This document shows, piece by piece, positions 45,652 to 54,173 of a stretch of 64,000 nucleotides of DNA. The DNA lies in the NCBI GenBank assembly GCA_963768765.1, contig CAVYJK010000014.1:62001-126000 (forward strand), read 5' to 3'. The notes beneath the pieces were generated by a model that made no database searches, was not told where the DNA came from, and saw only the letters and a list, made by a program, of their open reading frames with translations. Position 1 is the stretch's first letter. Every line of letters starts with the position of its first letter. A program made the position numbers and the translations under genes. The stretch comes from DASWLF01 sp963768765 (lineage in GTDB: Bacteria > Desulfobacterota > Desulfobaccia > Desulfobaccales > 0-14-0-80-60-11).

Positions 45652-46189
45652 TTACCACTCGATGCCCCGGCGGGCCCGGACCCCGGCCGTGAAATAATGC
45701 TTGATAGGGCGCATCTCCGTTACCAGGTCCGCCAGCTCCACCAGCTCCCGGCGGGGCCTGGCGGCCGGTGAGCACCACCTCCACCCAGGCCGGGCGCCGG
45801 CGCAGCACCTGCAAGGCTTCCTCCAGGGGAATGAGTCCGTACGTCAGGGCCAGGTTGATTTCATCCAGCACCACCAGGTCGTAGTCCCCGGAGGCGATGA
45901 TCTGCCGGGCCAGGTCCCAGGCCTGCCGGATCAGGTCCAGGTCCTCTCGGGCCGGGGACTTGAGGTTCACCAGGCCGGGCCGCCCGAAATAGCGCAGGGT
46001 CAGCTCCGGGGAAAGTTTCGCCGCGGCCCGGGCCTCGCCGGTGTCCCGCCCCTTCATGAACTGCACCAGGTACACCTTAAAGCCCTGCCCCACGGCCCTG
46101 AGGGCCAGCCCCAGGGCGCAGGTGGTCTTGCCTTTGCCGTCCCCGGTGTACACCTGGATGAGGCCCCGTTCCAAACGTTCTTTTGCCAT
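45652..46189 (-). CDS. cobA: Cob(I)yrinic acid a,c-diamide adenosyltransferase, one-base frameshift
   Basis: CobA/CobO-type adenosyltransferase: P-loop LIQVYTGDGKGKTTCALGLA, KVYLVQFMKGRDTGEARA, YDLVVLDEINLALTYGLI, PAWVEVVLTGRQA. The frame then shifts at the GGGG run 45753-45756 (plus strand). Removing one base gives RRELVELADLVTEMRPIKHY ending RARRGIEW and TAA at 45652, the normal C-terminus. The start at 46189 follows AAAAGGA; the ATG at 46204 does not. Adds the adenosyl group to the cobalt. Confidence 0.9.
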
Positions 46190-46205
46190 AGCATTCCTTT
46201 TCATA

Positions 46206-46242
46206 ACGCCGCCAGGGGCGGGTTTTAAACCCGCCCCTACAG
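46206..46242. repeat. Family B palindrome
   Basis: AGGGGCGGGTTTTAAACCCG continues into CCCCTAC: a perfect-looking self-complementary stretch between cobA and glnS. The same sequence with one change lies inside prmC (55727-55757). Confidence 0.75.
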
Positions 46243-46260
46243 CTCCTTCCCCACTCGCAA

Positions 46261-47955
46261 TCAGGCCGGCTTCTTCTTAGCCTGCTGCAGCTTGGCCCAG
46301 GGGTCTCGTAAAGTCACGGTGCGGTTGAAGACCGGGGCCCCTGGAGCGGAATCCTTATCCACGCAGAAGTAGCCCTGGCGCTCGAACTGGTAGAAGCTCC
46401 CGGGCGCGGCCTGCGCCACGGACGGCTCCAGGTGGCACGGCTTCAAGGTCTCCAGAGATTCCGGATTCAATAACGCCTTGAAGTCCTCCTTGTCTTCGCC
46501 GGGGTTGGCCTTGGTGAGGAGCCGGTCGTAGAGGCGCACCTCGGCCGGGACGGCGTGGGCCGCGGAGACCCAGTGCAGGGTGGCTTTGACCTGGCGCCCG
46601 TCCGGGGCGTAGCCTCCCCGGGTTGCGGGGTCGTAGGTGCAGCGGAGTTCCACCACCTCGCCGCCGGCGTCCTTCACCACCTCCACGCACTTGATGAAGT
46701 AGGCGTAGCGCAGCCGCACCTCCCGGCCCGGGGCCAGGCGGTAAAACTTCTTGGGCGGCTCCTCCATGAAATCGTCCCGCTCGATATACAGCACCCGGGA
46801 AAACGGCACCTTGCGGGTCCCCATGTTCGGGTCCTCCGGGTTGTTGACGGCCTCCATCTCCTCCACCAGGTCCGCCGGGTAGTTGTCGATGACCACCTTC
46901 AGGGGGCGCAGCACCCCCATGACCCGGGGGGCCCGCCGGTTCAGGTCCTCCCGGACGCAGTACTCCAGCAGGGCCAGGTCCACCAGGTTCTCCCTTCTCC
47001 CCACCCCGATGCGCTCGCAGAAGTTGCGGATGGCCTCCGGGGGGTAGCCCCGGCGCCGCATCCCTGAAATGGTGGGCATCCGGGGGTCGTCCCAGCCCTT
47101 GACGTGGCCTTCCTGCACCAGCTTGATCAGCTTGCGCTTGCTGAGCACGGTGTAGCTGAGGTTGAGGCGGGCAAACTCGATCTGCTGGGGGTGGCAGGGC
47201 ACCGGCAACTGGTCCAGGAGCCAATCGTACAGCGCCCGGTGGTCCTCAAATTCCAGGGTGCAGATGGAGTGGGTGATGCCTTCCAGGGCGTCGGAGATGG
47301 GGTGGGCGTAATCGTACATGGGGTAGATGCACCAGTTGCCGCCGGTGCGGTGGTGCTCCGCGTGGAGAATGCGGTAGAGCACCGGGTCCCGCATATTCAG
47401 ATTGGGGGAGGCCATGTCGATTTTGGCCCGCAGCACCCTGGTCCCGTCGGGGAATTCCCCGGCCCGCATGCGCTGAAACAGGTCCAGGTTCTCCGCCTCG
47501 GACCGGTCCCGGTAGGGGCTGTTCTTCCCCGGCTCCATCAGGGTGCCCCGGTACTCCCGGATCTCGTCGGCGCTCAAGTCATCCACGTAAGCCTTGCCCT
47601 CCTTGATCAGGTGCAAAGCGTAGCCGTAGAGCTCCTCGAAATAGTCCGAGGCGAAGAAGAGGCGCTCGCCCCAGTCAAACCCCAGCCAGCGCACGTCCTC
47701 CTTGATGGATTCCACGTATTCCAATTCTTCTTTGGTGGGATTGGTGTCGTCGAAGCGCAGGTTGCAAAGCCCGCCGAAATCCAGCGCCAGCCCGAAGTTG
47801 AGGCAGATGGACTTGGCGTGGCCGATATGCAGGTAGCCGTTGGGCTCCGGGGGGAAACGGGTGATCACCCGGCCCTGGTTTTTGCCGGTCTTCAGGTCTT
47901 CCACAATAATATTGCGGATGAAATTGGAGGCAGGAGCCGAATCGGGTATGGTCAT
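46261..47955 (-). CDS. glnS: Glutaminyl-tRNA synthetase
   Basis: 564 residues, normal length. HIGH motif in RFPPEPNGYLHIGHAKSI, GlnRS-typical NLRFDDTNPTKEELEYVESI, KMSKS-equivalent in SYTVLSKRKLIKLV, and the anticodon-binding barrels at the C-terminus (AHAVPAEVRLYDRLLTKANP, PGSFYQFERQGYFCVDKDS). Charges tRNA-Gln directly; with gltX at 49825 both enzymes are encoded close together. An indirect amidation route need not exist. Confidence 0.97.
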   Translation of the reverse strand: MTIPDSAPASNFIRNIIVEDLKTGKNQGRVITRFPPEPNGYLHIGHAKSICLNFGLALDFGGLCNLRFDDTNPTKEELEYVESIKEDVRWLGFDWGERLFFASDYFEELYGYALHLIKEGKAYVDDLSADEIREYRGTLMEPGKNSPYRDRSEAENLDLFQRMRAGEFPDGTRVLRAKIDMASPNLNMRDPVLYRILHAEHHRTGGNWCIYPMYDYAHPISDALEGITHSICTLEFEDHRALYDWLLDQLPVPCHPQQIEFARLNLSYTVLSKRKLIKLVQEGHVKGWDDPRMPTISGMRRRGYPPEAIRNFCERIGVGRRENLVDLALLEYCVREDLNRRAPRVMGVLRPLKVVIDNYPADLVEEMEAVNNPEDPNMGTRKVPFSRVLYIERDDFMEEPPKKFYRLAPGREVRLRYAYFIKCVEVVKDAGGEVVELRCTYDPATRGGYAPDGRQVKATLHWVSAAHAVPAEVRLYDRLLTKANPGEDKEDFKALLNPESLETLKPCHLEPSVAQAAPGSFYQFERQGYFCVDKDSAPGAPVFNRTVTLRDPWAKLQQAKKKPA

Positions 47956-48170
47956 CTGGGCGATTTCCTTCCGGTGGTTTCACCGCTCTTGGCAATCAGG
48001 CGCCGATTATCCGCCGCGGACTGACAGGCACTAAATTTATCCGTAATATATATTAAAATTGCCGCATCCTGCAATCATCCAGGTCGGGGCGCGGGGCGTT
48101 ACCTGCCGCGGCAGAGGCAAACTCCTCCCAGGAATTGCAGCCGGCGGCTTTTTATGAGAATTTATAAGCA

Positions 48171-49287
48171 ATGATGCAGCAAACTGACCCAGATTATCAG
48201 GGTTTCGAGCAGGGCCCCATCCGGCCGCCCAGCGAAGCGGCCAGCCTGCTGCTGCGGGTGACCCGCAACTGCCCCTGGAACCGCTGCAAGTTTTGTCCGG
48301 TCTACAAGGACGCCCGGTTTTCCTTGCGGCCCGTAAGCCACGTGAAGCGGGACATCGACGCGGTTTACCGGTGCGTTCAGGAGATGGCAGGCAGGCCCAC
48401 CTGGGGTGAGCCCGAAGACCCGTGGGCCTGGCAGGCGGCCCGGCATTGGATGGCCTGCGGCCGGCGCCAGGTTTTCCTCCAGGACGCCAACAGCCTGGTG
48501 GTTAGCCCCTCGGACCTGCTGGCGATCCTGGGACACCTGAAATTCCGTTTCCCGGAAATTGAGCGCCTCACTTCCTATGCCGCGGTCCAGCACCGTGGCC
48601 CGCCTGGACGACCGGGTCCTGTCCGAGCTCCGGGCCGCGGGCCTGAACCGCATTCACATCGGCTTGGAGTCAGGCTGCGACCAAGTGCTGCGGGAGGTTT
48701 GTAAGGGGACCACCCAGAAAAACCAGATTACCGCGGGGCTCAAGGTCCGGCAGGCGGGTATGGAACTGTCGGAATACTACATGCCCGGGCTGGGAGGGCG
48801 GCGGCTCCGGGAGGCCCACGCCCGAGAGACCGCGACGGCCCTGAATCAAATCAATCCCCACTTCATCCGGCTGCGCACCCTGGCCATCCCGCGCCATACG
48901 CCCTTATATGAAGATTATCAATCTGGCCGCTTCGAGAAATTAACCGACGTCATGGTGGCCGAAGAGATCCTCCTCTTTCTCGAATCGCTTTCGGGCATCA
49001 CCAGCGTGGTGGCCAGCGACCACATCCTGAACCTGCTGCCGGAGGTGGAAGGGGTGCTGCCCCAGGACCGGGAGAGGATGCTCCGGGTGGTGCAGGATTT
49101 TCTGGACCTGGACCCCGAAGGCCAATGCCTCTTCCAGGTGGGACGGCGCACGGGTATCATGTCCCGCCTGAGCGATCTTGAGAACCCGGCCAGAGTGGCT
49201 CGGGTGGCGGCCATCTGCCGGGAACACGAAGTCACCCCCCAAAATGTAGACCGGCTGACCGATGAATTGATGCGGCGGTTTATTTGA
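48171..49287 (+). CDS. Radical SAM protein (COG1032-like), one-base frameshift
   Basis: About 371 residues over two frames. The N-terminal frame has the cluster-binding TRNCPWNRCKFCPVYKDARF (C-x4-C-x2-C, the spacing of this subgroup) and FLQDANSLVVSPSDLLAIL. The second frame continues RLDDRVLSELRAAGLNRIHI, GLESGCDQVLREVCKGTTQK and FIRLRTLAIPRHTPLYEDYQ. Removing one base at 48579-48584 gives LTSYARSSTVARL. Cytoplasmic 4Fe-4S enzyme forming a 5'-deoxyadenosyl radical; the substrate is unknown. Lies alone between glnS and a small zinc protein. Confidence 0.85.
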
Positions 49288-49446
49288 GGATGATTTGAGG
49301 ATGATTGCTTTACCCCCTCGAGCCCCCGCGTCGAGAAAGTTAGGAAGGAGGGTTTTGGCGGGGTAAAAAACTGCCGGGAGGGCTTAAGTGCGGCATCATG
49401 CGCCCTCTCGGCAGCCGTGAACCAGATTTCTTGATAGTTATGAGAG

Positions 49447-49650
49447 CTAAATCTTCCTTACCATATCGCTCCCGCATTCAGGACATTTCCCCTGCCTGCA
49501 GGGGTCTCCGGGCTTGTGCGCCATCTGCAGGCCGCAAGATGAACAGACACAGACCTGGGGAGGCCCGCCGGGGCGTTTGGTTCCCGGCCCGCCGCACCCG
49601 CACCCGCATCCATGACCTTGTCCCTTTCCCATACCAGATACTTGAGGCAT
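49447..49650 (-). CDS. Small Cys-rich zinc-ribbon protein
   Basis: 67 residues from the ATG at 49650, chosen because GGAGG lies just upstream; longer frames to 49752 lack one. Gly-rich head (MGKGQGHGCGCGCGGPG) and a ribbon with VCVCSSCGLQMAHKPG and KCPECGSDMVRK, two C-x2-C pairs. Similar small proteins are common in sulfate reducers, often near nitrogenase-cofactor-like or Mrp genes; neither is present here. Probably binds zinc or iron. Confidence 0.6.
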   Translation of the reverse strand: MPQVSGMGKGQGHGCGCGCGGPGTKRPGGPPQVCVCSSCGLQMAHKPGDPCRQGKCPECGSDMVRKI

Positions 49651-49824
49651 ACCAACCTCCATCTTTAAAAGAATTTCAGTTCTTACCTTCATCAGGTTCA
49701 TTTTATATGCACCTTTGTTCATAATAATATAGTTTGCCCACGTCATTGTCAATGAATTATCAAGGGAAAACCCTGGCCTTCCGCCACAAATTATGTTAAA
49801 AAATTCACTTAACCTGAGAGGCAG

Positions 49825-51237
49825 ATGATGTCAGAGGTACGCACCCGGTTTTCCCCCAGCCCCACCGGTTCCCTGCACCTGGGCGGCGCCCACACCGCCC
49901 TGTTTAACTGGCTCATCGCCCGGCATTTCGGCGGCACCTTCATCCTGCGCATCGAAGACACCGACCAGGAGCGTTCCAAGGAAGTGTACGTGGCAGAGAT
50001 TCTGGATGCCATGCGCTGGCTGGGTCTAGATTGGGACGAAGGTCCTTACCGCCAGTCGGAAAGATTGCCCATTTACCGGGATTACATCAACCGCCTGCTG
50101 GAGCTGGGCGCCGCCTATTACTGCAACTGCCCGCCGGAAGAGCTGGAAGCCCGCCGCCAAGCGGCCCTGGCCCGGGGGGACAAGCCCAAATACGACGGCC
50201 GCTGCCGGGAAAGGGGCCTGGCCAAAGGTCCGGACACCGCGGTGCGCTTCAAAACGTCGCTCACCGGCGTTACCCACTGGGACGACAAGATCAAGGGCCC
50301 CCTCGCCTTCGACAACCAGGAACTGGACGACCTGGTGCTGCAGCGGGCCGACGGCATCCCCACCTACAACTTCGCGGTGGTGGTGGATGACATCACCATG
50401 CGGGTGACCCAGGTCATCCGCGGGGAGGACCACATCCCCAACACCCCCCGGCAGCTCCTCATTTACCAGGCCCTGGGAGCGACGCCCCCCGTATTCGCCC
50501 ACATGCCCCTGATGCTGGGCAAAGACCGGGCCAAGCTCTCCAAGCGTCACGGGGCCTTGTCCATCCTGACTTACCGGGAGCAAGGCTTCCTGCCCCAGGC
50601 CCTGGTGAACTACCTGGCCCGCCTGGGCTGGTCCCACGGCGACCAGGAGCTCTTCTCCCGGGAGGAGTTGATCGAGTACTTTACCCTGGAGCACGTCACC
50701 ACGTCCCCGGGGGTCTACGACGAAGAAAAGCTTCTGTGGCTCAACAGCCACTACCTCAAAGAGACGCCCCTGCTGGAACTGGCCCGGGTTCTGACGCCCT
50801 TTGTGGAAAAGGTCTTGGAAGTCGCCAACCCCGACCAGGACTACCTGGCCCGGGTGGCGGCCACTTTGAGCGCCCGGGCCAAGACCCTGGCGGAGATGGC
50901 GGCAATGGCCCGCTTCTATTTTAAGGACCCCCGGCCCTACGAGGAAAAGGCCGCGGCCAAATTTCTCATCCCCGATAAGGTTCCCTTGCTCAAGGAGGCG
51001 GCCCGGCGGCTGGAGGCCCTGCCGGAGCCGCTGGCAGAGGAAGCCGTAGCCGGAATTTTCACCGGGTTGGCGGAGGAGACCGGGCGCAAGATGAAAGACG
51101 TGGCCCAACCGGTGCGGGTGGCCCTCACCGGCAAGACCGCCAGCCCGGGACTCTATGAAATCATCAGCATCCTGGGAAAAACCGAGACCTTGCTCAGGAT
51201 TGAGAACGCCAGCAAATGGGCGGAAGGGATAAAATAA
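49825..51237 (+). CDS. gltX: Glutamyl-tRNA synthetase
   Basis: 470 residues. HIGH-equivalent in FSPSPTGSLHLGGAHTALFN, IEDTDQERSKEVYVAEILDA, zinc-binding start YYCNCPPEELEARRQAALA, KMSKS-equivalent in LGKDRAKLSKRHGALSI, and a helical anticodon-binding domain at the end. Charges tRNA-Glu, also the precursor for tetrapyrroles and hence for the cobalamin made by the operon upstream. A second ATG at 49828 is equally possible; GAGAGG lies before both. Confidence 0.97.
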   Translation: MMSEVRTRFSPSPTGSLHLGGAHTALFNWLIARHFGGTFILRIEDTDQERSKEVYVAEILDAMRWLGLDWDEGPYRQSERLPIYRDYINRLLELGAAYYCNCPPEELEARRQAALARGDKPKYDGRCRERGLAKGPDTAVRFKTSLTGVTHWDDKIKGPLAFDNQELDDLVLQRADGIPTYNFAVVVDDITMRVTQVIRGEDHIPNTPRQLLIYQALGATPPVFAHMPLMLGKDRAKLSKRHGALSILTYREQGFLPQALVNYLARLGWSHGDQELFSREELIEYFTLEHVTTSPGVYDEEKLLWLNSHYLKETPLLELARVLTPFVEKVLEVANPDQDYLARVAATLSARAKTLAEMAAMARFYFKDPRPYEEKAAAKFLIPDKVPLLKEAARRLEALPEPLAEEAVAGIFTGLAEETGRKMKDVAQPVRVALTGKTASPGLYEIISILGKTETLLRIENASKWAEGIK

Positions 51238-51272
51238 CCTGCTGGATTAGCGGCGCGCTGAAAACTGGTTTC

Positions 51273-51346
51273 TTATGTCATGCTGAACGAAGCGAGGGAT
51301 CTCAACTGGCAGAAAAGGAGAGATTCTTCGCTTCGCTCAGAATGAC
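51273..51346. repeat. Family F inverted repeat
   Basis: GTCATGCTGAACGAAGCGAG (51278) is answered by CTTCGCTTCGCTCAGAATGAC (51325-51345). A widespread type of genomic palindrome; fragments occur at 18293, 35929 and 37610. Confidence 0.75.
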
Positions 51347-51432
51347 AATTTGAAGAGTTGGATAAATTATCAACCCCTGCTGGATGATTATCAAGACCTA
51401 AGACATCTTGCTAGATTACGAGGAGGTCAAAA

Positions 51433-51753
51433 ATGGCTGAAGCTAACCAAAGTTACCGGAAAAAACAGGCCTACCTGATGATTTTGGTCTTCGCCTGCGT
51501 GGGGGTGGCCATTTGGGGCGGCAATGCGCTGCTGAGCGTGGGCGCCATCCTGGCCGCCTGCGGCCTCTGCTTCTGGGCCGCCACCATGCAGCCCGCACCC
51601 CCGAAGAGGAGCACCATCATTGAGGAACGGATTTGGGGGAGGGGGCTAAGGGCCCATGGCTCTTACCCCCTTCCCCAATCCCTTAGGCCCGACCCCTTAA
51701 GTTTTGGACTGGGGAAGTCGAGACCGTCGGTCCTCGCCTTCCCGGCCCCATAA
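51433..51753 (+). CDS. Small two-helix membrane protein whose tail is repeat-encoded
   Basis: 106 residues after GAGGAGGT. Two adjacent membrane helices (AYLMILVFACVGVAIWGGNA and LLSVGAILAACGLCFWAATM) after a basic N-terminus. From about residue 68 the frame reads through a family C palindrome (IWGRGLRAHGSYPLPQSL) and unrelated sequence, so the original C-terminus probably ended near TIIEER. Function unknown. Confidence 0.55.
   Translation: MAEANQSYRKKQAYLMILVFACVGVAIWGGNALLSVGAILAACGLCFWAATMQPAPPKRSTIIEERIWGRGLRAHGSYPLPQSLRPDPLSFGLGKSRPSVLAFPAP
51634..51685. repeat. Family C palindrome inside the 51433 frame
   Basis: GATTTGGGGGAGGGGGCTAAG pairs with CTTACCCCCTTCCCCAATC. It now codes for the tail of the small membrane protein. 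Confidence 0.7.
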
Positions 51754-51754
51754 G

Positions 51755-51835
51755 CGGGTTGGGTGGGGGGTGTGGGGGGAGGGCAGGGATGAAATCCCTG
51801 GCCCTCCCCCCACATACCCTCACCACAGCCTAAGG
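51755..51835. repeat. Family C palindrome before the formyltransferase gene
   Basis: GGGTTGGGTGGGGGGTGTGG and GGGAGGGCAGGGATGAAATC at the left pair with CCCTGGCCCTCCCCCCACAT at the right. Lies just before the start of the gene at 51845. Confidence 0.65.
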
Positions 51836-51844
51836 AGGGGAGCC

Positions 51845-52762
51845 ATGCGAATTGCCTTGATCGGTCAGGCGGCTTTTGGCGCGGAGGTGTTGACAGGGTT
51901 GCTCGAGCGCGGGCAGCAGGTGGTGGGCGTCTTCTGTCCGCCGGATCGGGGCGGCAAGGCGGACCCCTTGAAGGAGGCGGCCCTGGCCGCGGGCCTCCCG
52001 GTCTTGCAGCCGGCCCGCCTGAAGGACCCGGAAGCCTATGAGCAGATGGTCTCTCTTAAACCCGACCTGGCGGTGCTGGCCTTTGTCACCGACATCGTGC
52101 CGGGACGGGTCCTGGGCGTCCCCAAGCTGGGCGCCATCTGTTACCACCCCTCCATCCTCCCCCGGTACCGGGGCGCCTCGGCCATCAACTGGGCGGTGAT
52201 CAACGGCGAGACGGAAACCGGGCTCACCATCTTCTGGGTGGACGAAGGCATCGACACCGGCGACATCCTGCTGCAGAAAAAGGTGGAGATCGGCCCCCAG
52301 GAGACCACCGGGGAAGTCTACTTCAACAAGCTCTATCGCCTGGGGGTGGAGGCCTGCCTGGAAGCGGTGGACTTGATCGCCAAAGGCCAGGCCCCCCGCC
52401 TCCCCCAGGACCACTCCAAGGGCACCTACGATCCCCCCTGCGATGAAAAAGTCGCCGCCCTGGACTGGAATAAGCCGGGCCGCCAGGTCTTCAACTTCAT
52501 CCGGGGCTGCGACCCTCAGCCCGGGGCCACCACCACCTTCCGGGGCGAAAAGGTGAAGCTTTACAACGCCCGGTTCCTGGAGGAATCTCCTAAGGCCGCG
52601 GCCGGGGAAATCCTGGAAGTAACGGATAAGGGACTGAAGGTGGCGGTCCAGGGCGGGGCCGTCCTGGTCACCCGCTTCCGCACCAAGGACCTGGGCAAGG
52701 TCAAGGCGCCGGAGTTTATCCAGGCCAAGCAGCCCAAGGCGGGGGAACGGTTAGGGTCATAA
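51845..52762 (+). CDS. Formyltransferase/10-formyl-THF hydrolase domain protein (Fmt and FDH N-domain family)
   Basis: 305 residues after AAGGAGGGGAG. RIALIGQAAFGAEVLTGLLE, GKADPLKEAALAAGLPVLQP, the catalytic ICYHPSILPRYRGASAINWA (His in HPSLLPRHRG-type motif) and IFWVDEGIDTGDILLQKKVE match the 10-formyltetrahydrofolate hydrolase domain of vertebrate-type FDH even better than Fmt. A C-terminal OB-like domain follows (EKVKLYNARFLEE). It may release formate from 10-formyl-THF or formylate a sugar or Met-tRNA. No def gene is adjacent, which argues against a plain fmt. Confidence 0.75.
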   Translation: MRIALIGQAAFGAEVLTGLLERGQQVVGVFCPPDRGGKADPLKEAALAAGLPVLQPARLKDPEAYEQMVSLKPDLAVLAFVTDIVPGRVLGVPKLGAICYHPSILPRYRGASAINWAVINGETETGLTIFWVDEGIDTGDILLQKKVEIGPQETTGEVYFNKLYRLGVEACLEAVDLIAKGQAPRLPQDHSKGTYDPPCDEKVAALDWNKPGRQVFNFIRGCDPQPGATTTFRGEKVKLYNARFLEESPKAAAGEILEVTDKGLKVAVQGGAVLVTRFRTKDLGKVKAPEFIQAKQPKAGERLGS

Positions 52763-52770
52763 GAAGCTAG

Positions 52771-52965
52771 TTTGGCGCTTCATAAATATTATGACGACAA
52801 ATCATACGAAAACCTAAACTCTAGAGGTCTTAAAGTCCCCCTTTGGAAAAGGGGGATTTAGGGGGATTTTCAGGCGGTTATTATAAAATCCCCCCTACCC
52901 CCCTTTAGAAAAGGGGGGTTAAAAAACCGTGGTTTTAAATATCATAGCAATTATGAAGCGCCACA
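52771..52965. mobile_element. MITE-like element with terminal inverted repeats and CTAG flanks
   Basis: About 195 bp. Ends TTTGGCGCTTCATAAATATT (from 52771) and AATTATGAAGCGCCACA (to 52965) are inverted copies, 20 of 24 positions. CTAG occurs directly outside both ends, consistent with a 4-bp target duplication. Inside lie two facing family A arms (52835-52870 and 52888-52920). It is non-coding. Confidence 0.65.
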
Positions 52966-53047
52966 CTAGTCACCGCCAAGACTCAAGGACCCCAAGGACC
53001 CCAAAGAGAATCTTCCCTGATGCTCTTGGTGGTTAAAACCAACCTGG

Positions 53048-53896
53048 ATGAAAAAAGTCGGCATCTACTACCACCCGTCCTTCAGCCGGAAGAGTTACAT
53101 GACCATCGGCAACCGGCTGCGGGATTTCCCCGAGGCCCTGGAGGGTGTGCTCCAGAAGCCCAACGTGCGCCTGTTTGAAGCGCCCCGGGCCTCCGAAGAC
53201 CTCATCCTCAAGGTGCACGCCCCGGAGATGCTCCGCATGGTGGCCCTGGACGGCTTCTGCTCCACCGCCTACGAGTCCGTGGGCTCGGTGGTGGCCGGCA
53301 TGGAGGCCCTGGCCCGAGGCGAGATCGACCGGGCCTTCTGCTTCATCGGCGCCGGCGGCCATCACGCCGGCTACCGCCAGTTCTGGGGCGCCTGCTGTTT
53401 CAACGACGTGGTCATCGCCCTAACCCATACCCGGGAAATCAGCCCCTGGCGGCGCTTCGCCATCGTGGACACCGACGCCCACCACGGCGACGGCACCAGC
53501 CAGCTGGTGCGGGACGATGCCGACGTGTTTCAGCTCTGTTTCTGCGGGGTCAATGTCAGTTCGGAGGACGGCACCAAGGTCCACGTCAATGTCCAACGCA
53601 TGAACTGGCATGAGGAGCCCAATACTCAATACCTGGAGCAGGTGCGCCGCCATCTGCCCCTGATTCGGCCTTTCAAGCCGGACCTGCTCATCTGGTACTA
53701 CGGCTTCGATACCCACCTGGAGGACTACGGTTCCCTGGGGCTCACCGAAGCAGCCTACTTCGACATCTGCGATCTGATGATCGCCGCGGCCGCCGACATG
53801 GACGTTCCCCTGCAAGTGGTGCTGGGGGGCGGCTCTCTGCCCCATCTGGCCGCGGCCACCATCCCGGAGATCATCCGCCGCCTGGCGGAAAGCTAG
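53048..53896 (+). CDS. Histone-deacetylase-family (AcuC/APAH-like) zinc deacylase
   Basis: 282 residues. The family's active site is complete: FIGAGGHHAGYRQFWGACCF (tandem His), FAIVDTDAHHGDGTSQLV (zinc-binding Asp and His) and LIWYYGFDTHLEDYGSLGLT (second zinc Asp). Bacterial members remove acyl groups from lysines or polyamines or act on small amides. The N-terminus (VGIYYHPSFSRKSYM) and downstream position next to prfA do not reveal the substrate. Cytoplasmic. No good ribosome site is seen before the ATG. Confidence 0.85.
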   Translation: MKKVGIYYHPSFSRKSYMTIGNRLRDFPEALEGVLQKPNVRLFEAPRASEDLILKVHAPEMLRMVALDGFCSTAYESVGSVVAGMEALARGEIDRAFCFIGAGGHHAGYRQFWGACCFNDVVIALTHTREISPWRRFAIVDTDAHHGDGTSQLVRDDADVFQLCFCGVNVSSEDGTKVHVNVQRMNWHEEPNTQYLEQVRRHLPLIRPFKPDLLIWYYGFDTHLEDYGSLGLTEAAYFDICDLMIAAAADMDVPLQVVLGGGSLPHLAAATIPEIIRRLAES

Positions 53897-53899
53897 CGT

Positions 53900-54060
53900 A
53901 TTGTTTCATAATCAAGACGACGTATGCAAGCCTAGTTCCCGCTCCCTGGCGGGAGGGCCGGGGGAGCGATTATTGTAAGTGCCCCCCGCCCCCCCCTGAA
54001 ACCCTCTCCCATCAAGGGGGAGGGAACTTAGGCAAACTTAATTATGATACGACCATTGCC
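53900..54060. repeat. Palindromic MITE-like unit with family C core
   Basis: TATTGTTTCATAATCAAGAC (53900) and AACTTAATTATGATACGACC (54034) are imperfect inverted ends. Inside, TAGTTCCCGCTCCCTGGCGG and GAGGGAACTTA pair across a G/C-run core. Ends resemble those of the 52771 element. Confidence 0.5.
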
Positions 54061-54173
54061 GCCTTCTGACCCTCGAGAGACCCATAAAGGCATTGCACGA
54101 AACCGTTTTTTCCATTATAATAAAACAATTAGCTCAATAACCAAACCGGCGGCGGGGCCGCCAAGCTGAAAAT

